Origin: Burkholderiaceae bacterium
GTDB taxonomy: Bacteria > Pseudomonadota > Gammaproteobacteria > Burkholderiales > Burkholderiaceae_E
Direction: 5' to 3'
DNA length: 14,675 nt
Assembly: GCA_023258775.1 (NCBI GenBank)
Contig: JALQWJ010000013.1
Span: 1-14,675, forward strand
Position 1 is the first letter of the stretch; every line of letters begins with the position of its first letter. Below the pieces are notes generated by a model. It ran no database searches. It saw nothing but the letters and a program-made list of their open reading frames with translations, and was not told the origin of the DNA. Shown one piece after another: positions 1 to 8,676 of this stretch. Made by a program: the position numbers and the translations under genes.

Positions 1-1164
1 AAGCGCTTTGATCGCGCGGTCTTGTCGAAGGCTGTCTTGGCGCTGAAACTCAGGATGCCAGCGCATGATGTGTAGTAAATCTTGAAGCTGATTGGGCCTT
101 CTCGTGAGGTCAATCGACTCAAAAAACGAGGCTATTAATGGCGCCAAAGAAGGTTTTACACGATCGCCCCGCGGTTTAGACTCATCCATGAACTGCTCAA
201 ATCCATCGCTCGCTAACGGTTGGCTGCAAAGGATTTGCAGCAAGACAGCTTGATGCCTGATGGTTTGCTCGCAAAGTGTTCGGATATTGCGGGGCATTTT
301 CATGCCTGCGAATACGGATGTCCGAAAGGCCTCGCTAGCAAGCCCACCAAAAATTCCCCAAGAAACACCGCGCGGAGATCCCGCAGCAGCGGCCAGATCA
401 AGTTGGTGAAGCATGATTTGCTCATGAGCACTTAATCGATCAAAGGGCTTGAGACGGCACTCGGCAAGGCAGTGCCAAAGTGCCGAAGGCTTGATTTCGG
501 CCATGCCCTGGTCGAGTTCGTGCCAGACGCGCTCGGCAGTCCAGTGGTCGGTTTCGCCAGCGCGGACCATGTCACGCATGAACGCCATGGTTTCCGGGTG
601 AATCTGAAAACTTGGAAATCGTGCCGCGAAACGCGCAACCCGCAGCAAACGTACGGGGTCCTCACGAAAGGCCTCACTAACGTGGCGCAAGACTTGATTG
701 CGCAAATCAGATAAGCCCGCGTAGGGGTCGTGAAGTCCACCTTGCGCGTCGATAGCCATTGCATTGATACGAAGATCGCGTCGCTTTAAGTCCTCTTCGA
801 GCGAAACTTCAGGGGCGCTATAAAATTCAAAACCGTGATAGCCCTTGCCAATTTTTCGTTCGGTTCGGGCAAGCGCAAATTCCTCATGGCTTTTCGGATG
901 CAAAAACACTGGAAAGTCACGGCCAACCGGCAAAAAACCTGCATCGAGCATTCGCTGGGGCGAACTACCAACCACAAGCCAGTCATGATCGTGTACCGCG
1001 CGGCCTAGTAGCAAATCTCTAACTGCCCCGCCAACACAATAAACCGTTGCTGGCGCAATAGCCTGGCAATGAGAATCCTGCTTGAGCCGATCGAGCATCG
1101 CTTGCAATGCGATGCTGTCAAGCTTGCGCTCGGCTATTACGGCTTGAGCATCCATCGGTGCCAT
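1..1164 (-). CDS. cca: CCA-adding tRNA nucleotidyltransferase, 3' end cut by window edge, HD motif lost
   Basis: Adds or repairs the 3'-terminal CCA of tRNAs in the cytoplasm without a template. The minus-strand frame is open from 1164 to the left edge (388 codons, no stop). Counting from the ATG at 1164, the nucleotidyltransferase core is clear: VGGAVRD (44-50), metal-binding Asp pair in DHDW (59-62), [11 protein letters not shown] (80-90), ALARTERK (97-104), [10 protein letters not shown] (128-137) and [18 protein letters not shown] (166-183). An in-frame TAG, the stop of the upstream SDR gene, lies four codons before 1164, so the start is this ATG, the ATG at 1155, or an internal one; no start has a clear ribosome site. 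About 40 residues precede the usual start of family members. The C-terminal half aligns only loosely: the HPE...H and HDLGK signatures of the HD phosphohydrolase domain in E. coli Cca are absent around residues 241-290. CCA addition should be intact; the phosphatase/phosphodiesterase activity probably is not. Confidence 0.9.
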   Translation of the reverse strand, partial: MAPMDAQAVIAERKLDSIALQAMLDRLKQDSHCQAIAPATVYCVGGAVRDLLLGRAVHDHDWLVVGSSPQRMLDAGFLPVGRDFPVFLHPKSHEEFALARTERKIGKGYHGFEFYSAPEVSLEEDLKRRDLRINAMAIDAQGGLHDPYAGLSDLRNQVLRHVSEAFREDPVRLLRVARFAARFPSFQIHPETMAFMRDMVRAGETDHWTAERVWHELDQGMAEIKPSALWHCLAECRLKPFDRLSAHEQIMLHQLDLAAAAGSPRGVSWGIFGGLASEAFRTSVFAGMKMPRNIRTLCEQTIRHQAVLLQILCSQPLASDGFEQFMDESKPRGDRVKPSLAPLIASFFESIDLTRRPNQLQDLLHIMRWHPEFQRQDSLRQDRAIKAL

Positions 1165-1176
1165 TGGCTTGGGCTG

Positions 1177-2184
1177 CTAGGTTTTGCGCAAATAGCGATG
1201 CGCCGCCTCCAATCCCCTCGGTTTCATACCAAGCATGGCAAGTGTTCTTATCTGCACACCAAGCACCTCAGACTTGCCGCTTGGCAGATTGTCAATGCGC
1301 ATGGAATCGAGATTGTCAACACTCATCAGCGGTGGTCCAGGCAAAGCCTGCAGAAGCCGGGCCTGCAAGTAGGCCAGTGAATAAGGTAATGGAACGATCC
1401 ATGGACTAGAGCCATGAGCTGATTCACATGCGAAACGAAATAGTTCGCCAAGACTTACGATATCGGGCCCAAAAGCTTCAACAATGATGGGTGCCTGCAT
1501 CCCTAAATCGCCAAGACCTTCAAGCTTTTCACGCTGCATGGGCATACGTCCAAGGCGATGAAGGACGAGTCGGCCAATGACCTCGCAAAGATCCTGCACA
1601 TAAACGGGCGCGAAACGGGCATTGGCACCTGCCAGTGGCACGATGGGTACAAGCGCACCGAGTTTGGCAAACACGTTCAAGAACTGATCATTGGGCCCAA
1701 AAACAACCGAAGGTCGCACGACACTCACCGCATGTCCAGACTGCAATAACATTTTCTCGGCTTGGCTTTTCGATCGCAAATACATCGAAGGCGGGTTTTC
1801 AATTGCTTCGGGCTGACAACCGAGTGCGGAAACATGAATCAATGCCTGCTGATCGAGCGATTGCAAAATTCGCTGTGGCAGCATGACATGGACTTGATCG
1901 AAGGCTTTCCCCCAAGGTGCTGCCCGATCGCTATGCAAAATGCCAGCCAGGTTGATGACAAGTCCGCTGCCTGCGACCAGAGCTCGTAAGCTCTCATCGC
2001 GGTGGACGTCGGCTTGAACAAGCTGCACGCCTGGCATGGTGCTAAGCGAAGTATGGCGCCATGCACGCTTGCTTGGCACGGTCAGCATCTGGCCGGGCAG
2101 CAGGCGCGTTAAGTGCGCAAGCAAGGCACTTCCAATAAAGCCGCTTGCTCCGATCAACAGGATCGGGCGAAGTATCTTGTTCAT
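1177..2184 (-). CDS. NAD(P)-binding SDR-family protein, complex I NDUFA9-like
   Basis: 335-residue Rossmann-fold protein of the atypical/extended short-chain dehydrogenase class that includes the NDUFA9 accessory subunit of complex I. Visible are the dinucleotide loop GASGFIG (12-18), the acidic strand end QADV (57-60), NLAG (78-81), an active-site-like YLRSK (Tyr135, Lys139), VVRPSVVFGPND, and FAPVYVQDLCEV, a phrase typical of NDUFA9-like bacterial proteins. The substrate is unknown. Complex I genes are not in the window, so the complex I link rests on resemblance alone. AGGAG lies a few bases upstream of the ATG at 2184. The gene starts 33 bases after slt ends and stops 12 bases before the cca ATG, so the three are probably co-transcribed. 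Confidence 0.85.
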   Translation of the reverse strand: MNKILRPILLIGASGFIGSALLAHLTRLLPGQMLTVPSKRAWRHTSLSTMPGVQLVQADVHRDESLRALVAGSGLVINLAGILHSDRAAPWGKAFDQVHVMLPQRILQSLDQQALIHVSALGCQPEAIENPPSMYLRSKSQAEKMLLQSGHAVSVVRPSVVFGPNDQFLNVFAKLGALVPIVPLAGANARFAPVYVQDLCEVIGRLVLHRLGRMPMQREKLEGLGDLGMQAPIIVEAFGPDIVSLGELFRFACESAHGSSPWIVPLPYSLAYLQARLLQALPGPPLMSVDNLDSMRIDNLPSGKSEVLGVQIRTLAMLGMKPRGLEAAHRYLRKT

Positions 2185-2217
2185 CGCGCTCCTGATGTAG
2201 TGAGGCTCATCGAGGTT

Positions 2218-4728
2218 TTAGGGTAGCAAGGAGTTAGCTGCCGCTTTAGGTGCAATTTCGCCGAGCCGCTTTTTGAGCGACTGTGCCTCCTGCTTTTGAA
2301 TCGCGGCGTAGTAAACGGCATTTGATAACACCTTTTTCACATAGTCCCTTGTTTCGGTAAATGGGATGATTTCTGCAAAGATCGCGCCTTCGACCGGACC
2401 TGGCAAAGTCGCCCGCCAAGTTCGTGGCCGGTTAGGGCCAGCGTTGTAGGCCGCAGATGCCATCGCTTGAGAGCCATCAAGATCATCGAAAACCGATCGT
2501 AAGTAATACGTTCCAAAACGAATATTGGTCTTCATATCTTGTAAATCCTCGGTCTTAAACTCTCCCTGCCCAAGCTTTTTGGCAATCCAACGCCCGGTCG
2601 TCGGCATGATTTGCATAAGTCCCTGCGCACCAACACTTGATTTGGCATCGAGCAAAAATCGTGACTCCTGACGAATCAAGCCGTACGCCCAAGCAGGATC
2701 AAGACCCACACGAGCAGCCGCGGCTTCTAAATCCTCGCGAAAAGGCATGATGAAGCGTAGTTGAAAATCATGCTCAAGTTTAGTGCGATCCGCCGTGTTG
2801 ACACAGCGATCGAGCACAAGCCGTCGGCAAGCAAGTTCGGCTGCAGCCAAAAGTTGACGATCAGTCATTGGCTTTGTGCTGACCCACCACTCCCGATGCG
2901 CTTCGGGTCGAAGTCCGAGCTGATAAAGCTTAAAGGCACGCTGAACACCAGGCAAGGCGGCGATTGCCCTTAACTCGTCTTCATTAATTTTGGCCGCGCG
3001 AGCTGGAATCTCGATGGGCTGTCCAAGATCTTCAAGTGCGAGTTGCCCATAGAAATGGAATTGCCCGGCTAGCTCCTTAAAAAGTGCTTGTGCCGCTTGT
3101 TCCTCACCGGCCTGTCGATAAGCACGAGCTCGCCAGTATTGCCAGGTTGGATCACTTTGCCCGCGCGCAGACATCCACGCAATCAACTGCTGCAAACTAT
3201 CCCAGTCTTTGGCTCGCAAAGCGCTTCGCGCCATAATGGCAAGCGACTCGTCGCTGCCAAGAACGCCGGCTTCAATCGCGCTGACCCCCAGCCCCTGGCT
3301 CTCTCGCAAGGCCTCGCGGCTTGCATCAAGCGCATGCGCTTGCATTCGCAGCATGCTAGTGCTTGCAATTTGAGCAATGATGAAACTGCGTATTGTCGAA
3401 GGCCAGTTTTTTTGCTCAGCCTGACGCCAGCGACGGTAAGCTTCGATACTGTCTTGGCGAGCAAATCGTACCCAGGCAATTTGTCCAATTAGCGGGTTGG
3501 CATGCCGCAAAGACTTCTCAGGCTGCTCCAGCGCACGATCGACGTCGGCTGCAGGCAGGCCCAGGTGGCTGGCAGCCCAGCGGATTGCACCGGGCTGATT
3601 GCTCTCTAGCGCCAACCGTAAACGCTGTTGTAATCCGACCTGATCGATTTGCCCTAGTTGCTTTAACTCGCTGAACAATCGACCGCAAGCTGAACCCAAT
3701 GGTCGAGGTGAAAATAGGAGCGCTTTGGACTGCGCGGCAATAAGCGCCAGCGCTTCATGGTCTGCTAAGGAAAGCTTGAGCTTGGCAAAGTGAAAAAGAC
3801 ATTGCAAGGCTGCTTCATCTTGGAAGATGAGCTTTGGGTATTCGAGATTAACTTGAGCCCAGGATTCCCGGTCTGCAAGCCACTCGATATAGGTTTTGCG
3901 AACTTGTTCGGCGAGGCTTTCGTTGTCGTGTTTTGTCAAAAACCGCAAGACCTCGCGTTGCAGCGGTTCGGCATTTACCTCGGCAATCGGTCGCTGCGAA
4001 AGCCTTTGTCGCAGCGACCAGTGCTGCACATAGGGATATAAGGGATGCTCTTTCAATGGCGTCTGATCGCTTTGCTGTAGCAAACGCTGAAAGGCTGCCT
4101 GATCCTGATGCAAAAATGCCTCACGGAGCTGAATAAACGCATCATCGCCAGCATGGCTTGCGGTTTGAGCGACGGCAATACTGTTGTTTTGTGAGCTCGC
4201 AACTGCGACCCCGCCGACAAGGCTGAGGCCCGCAAGGGCTGCCGGTATCACCGGCTTAATCCCGGGCCTTGCAACCTGGGTAATCTCAGGGGTTTGCCCG
4301 GGCGATTTGGCCTTTGTGCTTGCAGCGGGTCTCGATTTGGCTTGTTGAACGGTTGTAGCTTTCTGTCCTGTCGCACCTTTTTTGGCCGCTGCACCCTTGG
4401 AGGTCACTCCAACCTTTGAGGCCGCTCCAACCTTTGAGGCCGATGCTCCCTTTGAGGCATTAGCACCCTTTGGGCTCGCTGTGCCTTTAGCTGCTCCAGC
4501 CTTTGAGGTGGCAGCGCCTTTGCTTGCATCGCCAGCTTGCAAGCCATTGGCTGCCTTTTGAGTCTGATCAGCCTGATGACTCGGTTTTGGTGTTTGTTGC
4601 GCAATGGCTAAATTGAAACCAACAAGCAAAGCGATGACCAGACCAAATGACAGGACGGGCTTCACGAAGACCTGCCTTATCACGGTAAAGTAGGTATGAG
4701 GCAGAGACAAAATTTTATCGGGCAACAT
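2218..4728 (-). CDS. slt: soluble lytic murein transglycosylase with Lys/Ala-rich N-terminal extension
   Basis: Periplasmic enzyme of the Slt70 type that cleaves the MurNAc-GlcNAc bond of peptidoglycan, leaving 1,6-anhydro ends. At 836 residues it is about 190 longer than E. coli Slt. Order of parts: N-terminal hydrophobic segment with a likely signal-peptidase site after AIA (about 1-43); low-complexity linker rich in Ala, Lys, Ser and Gly with ASKGA-like repeats (about 58-150); second hydrophobic stretch (about 159-178) ending ASSQ/AVAQ; alpha-helical superhelix region (about 195-650); C-terminal SLT domain. In the SLT domain are the catalytic Glu in RQESRF (about 688), VGAQGLMQIMP and SAAYNAGPNRP, the family hallmarks. 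It starts 69 bases from a divergent cyclo-ligase gene and leads into the SDR and cca genes. The two signal-like segments flanking a basic linker are odd; the first Met is supported by the good leader sequence. Confidence 0.93.
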   Translation of the reverse strand: MLPDKILSLPHTYFTVIRQVFVKPVLSFGLVIALLVGFNLAIAQQTPKPSHQADQTQKAANGLQAGDASKGAATSKAGAAKGTASPKGANASKGASASKVGAASKVGVTSKGAAAKKGATGQKATTVQQAKSRPAASTKAKSPGQTPEITQVARPGIKPVIPAALAGLSLVGGVAVASSQNNSIAVAQTASHAGDDAFIQLREAFLHQDQAAFQRLLQQSDQTPLKEHPLYPYVQHWSLRQRLSQRPIAEVNAEPLQREVLRFLTKHDNESLAEQVRKTYIEWLADRESWAQVNLEYPKLIFQDEAALQCLFHFAKLKLSLADHEALALIAAQSKALLFSPRPLGSACGRLFSELKQLGQIDQVGLQQRLRLALESNQPGAIRWAASHLGLPAADVDRALEQPEKSLRHANPLIGQIAWVRFARQDSIEAYRRWRQAEQKNWPSTIRSFIIAQIASTSMLRMQAHALDASREALRESQGLGVSAIEAGVLGSDESLAIMARSALRAKDWDSLQQLIAWMSARGQSDPTWQYWRARAYRQAGEEQAAQALFKELAGQFHFYGQLALEDLGQPIEIPARAAKINEDELRAIAALPGVQRAFKLYQLGLRPEAHREWWVSTKPMTDRQLLAAAELACRRLVLDRCVNTADRTKLEHDFQLRFIMPFREDLEAAAARVGLDPAWAYGLIRQESRFLLDAKSSVGAQGLMQIMPTTGRWIAKKLGQGEFKTEDLQDMKTNIRFGTYYLRSVFDDLDGSQAMASAAYNAGPNRPRTWRATLPGPVEGAIFAEIIPFTETRDYVKKVLSNAVYYAAIQKQEAQSLKKRLGEIAPKAAANSLLP
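4380..4540 (-). repeat. degenerate short tandem repeats inside slt, including two exact 18-bp units
   Basis: On the plus strand CTCCAACCTTTGAGGCCG occurs twice head to tail at 4407-4424 and 4425-4442. Related CCTTTGAGG/GCACCCTTTG units surround them. They encode the ASKGA/ASKVGA-like repeats of the transglycosylase linker. Units are multiples of three, so gain or loss would keep the frame. Confidence 0.8.
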
Positions 4729-4797
4729 GGGTAAGGTTCAAAAATCGACAACCTTGATCAATGGCAAAGACGGTCAGTTGCAAGTTCGGACATATCA

Positions 4798-5400
4798 ATG
4801 ACAAAGGCAGAAACAGCGTCGGAAAAAGCGTTAGCAACGAACCACGATGATCATCGTGAAGCACTTAGAAAGCGCTGCCTCGCGTTGCGCAAGCGAATCG
4901 ATCCATCAACAAAAAAACAATACGACGCAGTGATTATCGCTCGGCTCTTGGTTTGGCTCGAAAATCACCCTCCCGAAAGTCCAAACGATGCGCAGCTTGC
5001 CTTATGGTGGCCAATCGGTAGCGAGCCTGATTGGCGCGCTTTTGCGCCTCAAATTCGAAAGGCTGGGTGGCAGTTAGCCCTGCCTTGTCTCAAAGGAAAA
5101 AATCAGCCGCTCGCTTTTGCACGCTTTGACGAGGACACGGTGCTTCGTTCTGCCGGTCTGGGAATTATGGAGCCAGCCCAAACACATTGGGTTAACCCAT
5201 GGGTTATTGCAGCACCATGTGTTGGGTTTTTTGGAGACTATCGACTGGGTTTTGGCGGTGGTTACTACGATCGAACTCTTGCTTTGCTTGATGCACAGGC
5301 AAGGGCTAGAACGATTGCGATCGCCTATAGCATTTGTGAAGTCGAATTTGAGCCCAAGGGCCATGATATAGCCTTCGGTACCATCATTACCGAGGCCTAA
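4798..5400 (+). CDS. ygfA: 5-formyltetrahydrofolate cyclo-ligase
   Basis: Converts 5-formyl-THF to 5,10-methenyl-THF using ATP, returning the folate storage or dead-end form to the one-carbon pool. The 200-residue length is normal for the family. Seen in the protein: a basic N-terminal helix REALRKRCLALRKRI (20-34), LALWWPIGSEPDW (67-79), and the signature GDYRLGFGGGYYDRTLA (146-162) that forms the nucleotide and folate site. The ATG at 4798 is the first Met and has only a weak GGA upstream; a start further downstream would cut into the basic helix. It is divergent from slt and convergent with metF, whose product acts on the same folate pool. Confidence 0.92.
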   Translation: MTKAETASEKALATNHDDHREALRKRCLALRKRIDPSTKKQYDAVIIARLLVWLENHPPESPNDAQLALWWPIGSEPDWRAFAPQIRKAGWQLALPCLKGKNQPLAFARFDEDTVLRSAGLGIMEPAQTHWVNPWVIAAPCVGFFGDYRLGFGGGYYDRTLALLDAQARARTIAIAYSICEVEFEPKGHDIAFGTIITEA

Positions 5401-5404
5401 TTGC

Positions 5405-6238
5405 CTAAGGACAGAGGTTCAAGTCCTCAAGGATTGACCGACTCGCCTGATCCTGGTTCAAGGTGTAAAAGTGAAGGCCCGGCACTGATTCCCGCAATAA
5501 GCGCTCACACATCCTCACCAAAACTTCCCGGCCAAAAGCTCGAATCGATACGCGGTCATCGCCATAACTGGCAAGCTTCAGACGGATCCAGCGCGGAATC
5601 TCGGCACCGCAGCTTTCAGAAAATCGCATCAATTGGGTATAGTTGGTGATCGGCATAATGCCTGGAACGATATCAATATCGACACCTTCAGCACGCACGG
5701 CATCTCGAAAGTTGAAGTAAGCATCTGCGTTATAAAAATATTGTGTGATGGCCGAATTAGCGCCGCGCTGGACTTTTCTGATAAAAGCTTTCAGGTCAGC
5801 TTGGGGTGTTGTGGCTTGCGGATGCATTTCGGGGTAGGCGGCCACTTCGAGATGGAATTTTTCGCCATGGCGCTTGCGAATAAAGTCGACCAAATCCTCG
5901 GCAAAGCGAAACTCACCACCTTGCACCATCCCCGAAGGAAGATCACCGCGCAAGGCAACAATGCGACGAATGCCTAGCGCGCTGTAGTGATCGAGAAGTT
6001 CGCTTAGCTGGCTGCGTTGTTGACCGATACACGATAAGTGCGGTGCCACTTCGATTGTTTCGCCAGCCATTTGCTCAACGAGTGCTAGTGTCTTGTCGCG
6101 GGTTGCGCCACCTGCACCGTAGGTCACGCTAAAAAATTGCGGCTTTAGCCTGGCAAGCTCGTCACGGACAAGCTTTAGCTTCTCGAGTCCGGCATCGGTA
6201 TTCGGTGGGAAAAATTCAAAACTTAGCGCCATGCTCAT
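5405..6238 (-). CDS. metF: 5,10-methylenetetrahydrofolate reductase
   Basis: FAD enzyme that reduces 5,10-methylene-THF to 5-methyl-THF, the methyl donor for methionine synthesis. The 277 residues match the short bacterial MetF type, which has no regulatory domain. Near the N-terminus is SFEFFPP with the conserved Glu (residue 8, equivalent to E. coli Glu28); the flavin-contacting ALRGDLP has Asp99; EVAAYPEMHP and QYFYNADAYF are also typical. Its ATG overlaps the TGA of the upstream TlyA-like gene in an ATGA junction (6235-6238), so translation is likely coupled. It is the last gene of the ahcY-tlyA-metF run and therefore probably lies under the SAH riboswitch. Confidence 0.95.
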   Translation of the reverse strand: MSMALSFEFFPPNTDAGLEKLKLVRDELARLKPQFFSVTYGAGGATRDKTLALVEQMAGETIEVAPHLSCIGQQRSQLSELLDHYSALGIRRIVALRGDLPSGMVQGGEFRFAEDLVDFIRKRHGEKFHLEVAAYPEMHPQATTPQADLKAFIRKVQRGANSAITQYFYNADAYFNFRDAVRAEGVDIDIVPGIMPITNYTQLMRFSESCGAEIPRWIRLKLASYGDDRVSIRAFGREVLVRMCERLLRESVPGLHFYTLNQDQASRSILEDLNLCP

Positions 6239-7146
6239 GGAGCGTTCCTTGCCTGCTGAATGTCTTCGCTTAACTTAAGCTTTAGGTCTTGCACTGCCTG
6301 CTGCCCTTGAGCGATTGGGTTTCGTTGCGATAACAAAAAATATTCTTGGTTACCTGACTGACCGGGAAGCACACTCGCCAGGAGATCGCTTTGCATATCA
6401 AAATGCAAACCCATCGGTATAAAGGCTGAAACTAAAGCCTTGAGCATGCCTTCAAGCTTGTCGTGTTCATGAACCAGACCATTCTTGAACCAGCGCTTGC
6501 GCAAGGCCGGATCAGTACCTAGTTCAAATTGCGGCTTGATCAGTGCAATGCACCAGCCACCAGGTCGGATGCAATGGATGGCTTGCATCATCACATAGGA
6601 TAAGGCGATAAAAGACACATCGATCACAACGCCATCGGCGCCTTCGTTTGGCCATTGGCGATCAAACCTTGAAAGATCGGCAACAAGCGTCGCTGGATCT
6701 GCTGCAGCGGCGGTGTTGTGAGGGCTGCGAAATGCGGGCCAGGCATAACGCAGGTTGTAATCTTCGATACAACAAACCCGAGGGTCATGTCGCAAAGTGG
6801 GATGCAATTGATCATGGCCCACGTCAAACCCAAGCACTCTTACCACGCCATGTTGCAGCAAACAGTCGGTAAAGCCGCCGGTACTCTGCCCGAAATCAAC
6901 CCAATAACCCCTTGGCTTGAGCGCTGGCCTTGCTTGGAAAACACCGGCCAACTTGGCGCCTGCGCGTGAAACAAATGCTGTTTCAAGCGATGGCGCAAGT
7001 GCAATCAATGACTGCTCAGAAACTTCAAAGGCTGCTTTGCTCACTGATTGACCGTCGACTGAGACAGCCCCAGCCTGAATCAGCCGCGCTGCTGCTGATC
7101 GTGAGGCAACCAGGCCACGTTGTTGCAAGGCCTGGTCAAGTCGCAT
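6235..7146 (-). CDS. TlyA-family rRNA 2'-O-methyltransferase (S4 + FtsJ-like fold)
   Basis: 303 residues, S4 RNA-binding domain (about 1-60, RLDQALQQRGL...SRSAAARLIQAGAV) followed by a Rossmann methyltransferase. SAM-site signature WVDFGQSTGGFTDCLLQ (82-98) and the presumed catalytic tetrad Lys65 (SRAGAKL), Asp176 (VVIDVSF), Lys204 (LIKPQFE) and Glu268 (GNQEYFLL) are all present. Family members methylate 16S/23S rRNA riboses; older annotations call them hemolysin A. The exact target here cannot be read from sequence. There is an insertion-like stretch at about 137-165 relative to compact homologues. It begins 42 bases after ahcY and overlaps metF by four bases, so a SAM-consuming enzyme is in one transcript with SAH removal and methyl supply. 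Confidence 0.88.
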   Translation of the reverse strand: MRLDQALQQRGLVASRSAAARLIQAGAVSVDGQSVSKAAFEVSEQSLIALAPSLETAFVSRAGAKLAGVFQARPALKPRGYWVDFGQSTGGFTDCLLQHGVVRVLGFDVGHDQLHPTLRHDPRVCCIEDYNLRYAWPAFRSPHNTAAAADPATLVADLSRFDRQWPNEGADGVVIDVSFIALSYVMMQAIHCIRPGGWCIALIKPQFELGTDPALRKRWFKNGLVHEHDKLEGMLKALVSAFIPMGLHFDMQSDLLASVLPGQSGNQEYFLLSQRNPIAQGQQAVQDLKLKLSEDIQQARNAP

Positions 7147-7188
7147 CGCGTGCCTTCGAGAATCTGCCGGCTTAAACGACTGAAAAGC

Positions 7189-8646
7189 CTAGTACCGATA
7201 AGTCTCGGGCTTATAAGGCCCCTGCGCATCAACACCAATATAGCTCGCCTGATCAGCCGTCAGCTCGGTCAGTTTGGCGCCGAGCTTTTGAAGCTGCAAA
7301 CGAGCAACTTTTTCATCGAGATGCTTGGGAAGAACGTAAACCTTACCAGTTTCGTAACGGTCTTTATATTGAAACAGTTCGATCTGGGCAATGACCTGAT
7401 TGGCAAATGAGGAACTCATCACATAGGAGGGGTGGCCTGTACCACAACCAAGATTAACAAGACGACCTTCTGCCAACAAGATGATGCGCTTACCATCAGG
7501 GAAAATCACATGGTCGACCTGAGGCTTGATATTTTCCCAGCGGCATTCTTTCAGACCGGCAACATCAATTTCGTTATCAAAGTGACCAATATTACAAACG
7601 ATCGCCTGGTCTTTCATGCGTGCCATATGCTCGCGTGTGATCACATCTTTATTGCCGGTTGCTGTCACAAAAATATCTGCTTGATCGCAGGCATCGTCCA
7701 TCGTTACGATTCGATAGCCTTCCATCGCAGCTTGCAAAGCACAAATTGGATCGATTTCGGTAATCCAAACCTGGGCTGACAAGGCACGCAAGGCCTGAGC
7801 TGAGCCCTTGCCAACATCACCATAGCCTGCGACAACGGCAACTTTACCGGCGATCATCACATCGGTCGCACGTTTAATGCCATCGACCAGTGACTCGCGG
7901 CATCCGTATAAATTATCGAACTTACTCTTGGTGACTGAATCATTCACATTGATGGCGCGGAAAGCGAGCTCGCCTCGCTCTGCCATTTGGTAAAGACGCT
8001 TAACGCCTGTCGTCGTCTCTTCGGTCACGCCAATCACGGCGTTCAAATGGCGCGCATAAAAGCCAGCATCGTTTGCTAGTTTTTCTTTGATTGAAGCGAA
8101 AAGCGCAGCCTCCTCTTCACTGCCCGGATTTTCGAGCAGACTTGCATCACTTGCTGCCTTGGCGCCGAGGTGTAGCAATAAGGTTGCGTCACCGCCGTCA
8201 TCCAAAATCATGTTGGTACTGCCACCGTCGGCCCATTCGAAAATCCGATGGGTGTAGTCCCAATACTCGGCCAAGGTTTCGCCCTTGTAGGCAAATACCG
8301 GAATCCTGGCTGCAGCAATTGCAGCTGCCGCATGGTCTTGGGTAGAAAAAATATTGCAAGATGCCCAACGAACCTCTGCGCCTAAAGCGACCAGGGTTTC
8401 AATGAGTACAGCGGTCTGAATCGTCATATGAAGCGACCCGGTGATTCTGGCGCCCTTCAAGGGTTTTGAAGCGGCAAACTCTTCGCGTAGCGCCATAAGG
8501 CCGGGCATTTCGGTCTCAGCGATCTTGATTTCTTTACGGCCCCAATCAGCGAGTGAGAGGTCAGCGACGATAAAGTCGTTAAAAGATCCTACTGAGAGGT
8601 GTTTGACGACGGGATGTGGGATAACCTGATTGGCTACAGCGCTCAT
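7189..8646 (-). CDS. ahcY: S-adenosylhomocysteine hydrolase (adenosylhomocysteinase)
   Basis: Reversibly splits SAH into adenosine and homocysteine, relieving product inhibition of methyltransferases and feeding homocysteine back to methionine. The 485-residue length is typical of bacteria carrying the roughly 40-residue insertion, seen here at about 155-195 ([20 protein letters not shown]...). NAD-binding [11 protein letters not shown] is at 274-284; [45 protein letters not shown] and the C-terminal YKPETYRY (NAD tail) are all canonical. A strong AGGAGGG precedes the ATG, and a SAH riboswitch lies just upstream. Followed closely by the TlyA-like gene and metF. Confidence 0.97.
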   Translation of the reverse strand: MSAVANQVIPHPVVKHLSVGSFNDFIVADLSLADWGRKEIKIAETEMPGLMALREEFAASKPLKGARITGSLHMTIQTAVLIETLVALGAEVRWASCNIFSTQDHAAAAIAAARIPVFAYKGETLAEYWDYTHRIFEWADGGSTNMILDDGGDATLLLHLGAKAASDASLLENPGSEEEAALFASIKEKLANDAGFYARHLNAVIGVTEETTTGVKRLYQMAERGELAFRAINVNDSVTKSKFDNLYGCRESLVDGIKRATDVMIAGKVAVVAGYGDVGKGSAQALRALSAQVWITEIDPICALQAAMEGYRIVTMDDACDQADIFVTATGNKDVITREHMARMKDQAIVCNIGHFDNEIDVAGLKECRWENIKPQVDHVIFPDGKRIILLAEGRLVNLGCGTGHPSYVMSSSFANQVIAQIELFQYKDRYETGKVYVLPKHLDEKVARLQLQKLGAKLTELTADQASYIGVDAQGPYKPETYRY

Positions 8647-8652
8647 GCTGCG

Positions 8653-8659
8653 CCCTCCT
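8653..8659 (-). promoter_or_regulatory. ahcY ribosome binding site
   Basis: AGGAGGG on the minus strand, 6 bases before the ATG. The trailing GGGCG (8655-8651) is complementary to CGCCC at the 3' edge of the riboswitch (8681-8677), so sequestration of this site is a plausible expression switch; that pairing is inferred. Confidence 0.75.
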
Positions 8660-8676
8660 TTTTAAGAAAACAAAGT

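Noticed and set aside
432..986. Short open frames here, which might suggest cca is broken by frameshifts
   Set aside because: Reading the minus strand from 1164 gives one uninterrupted frame to the window edge with all nucleotidyltransferase motifs; the short frames are shadows.
4404..4604. Out-of-frame protein with repeated RLE/RPQ units opposite the slt linker frame
   Set aside because: It is an alternative reading of the tandem repeats within slt, without a start signal or recognisable domain.
5416..5426. GGTTCAAGTCC resembles a tRNA T-arm, suggesting a tRNA remnant or attachment site
   Set aside because: It lies inside the last codons of metF, encodes a plausible MetF C-terminus, and no other tRNA arm is nearby.
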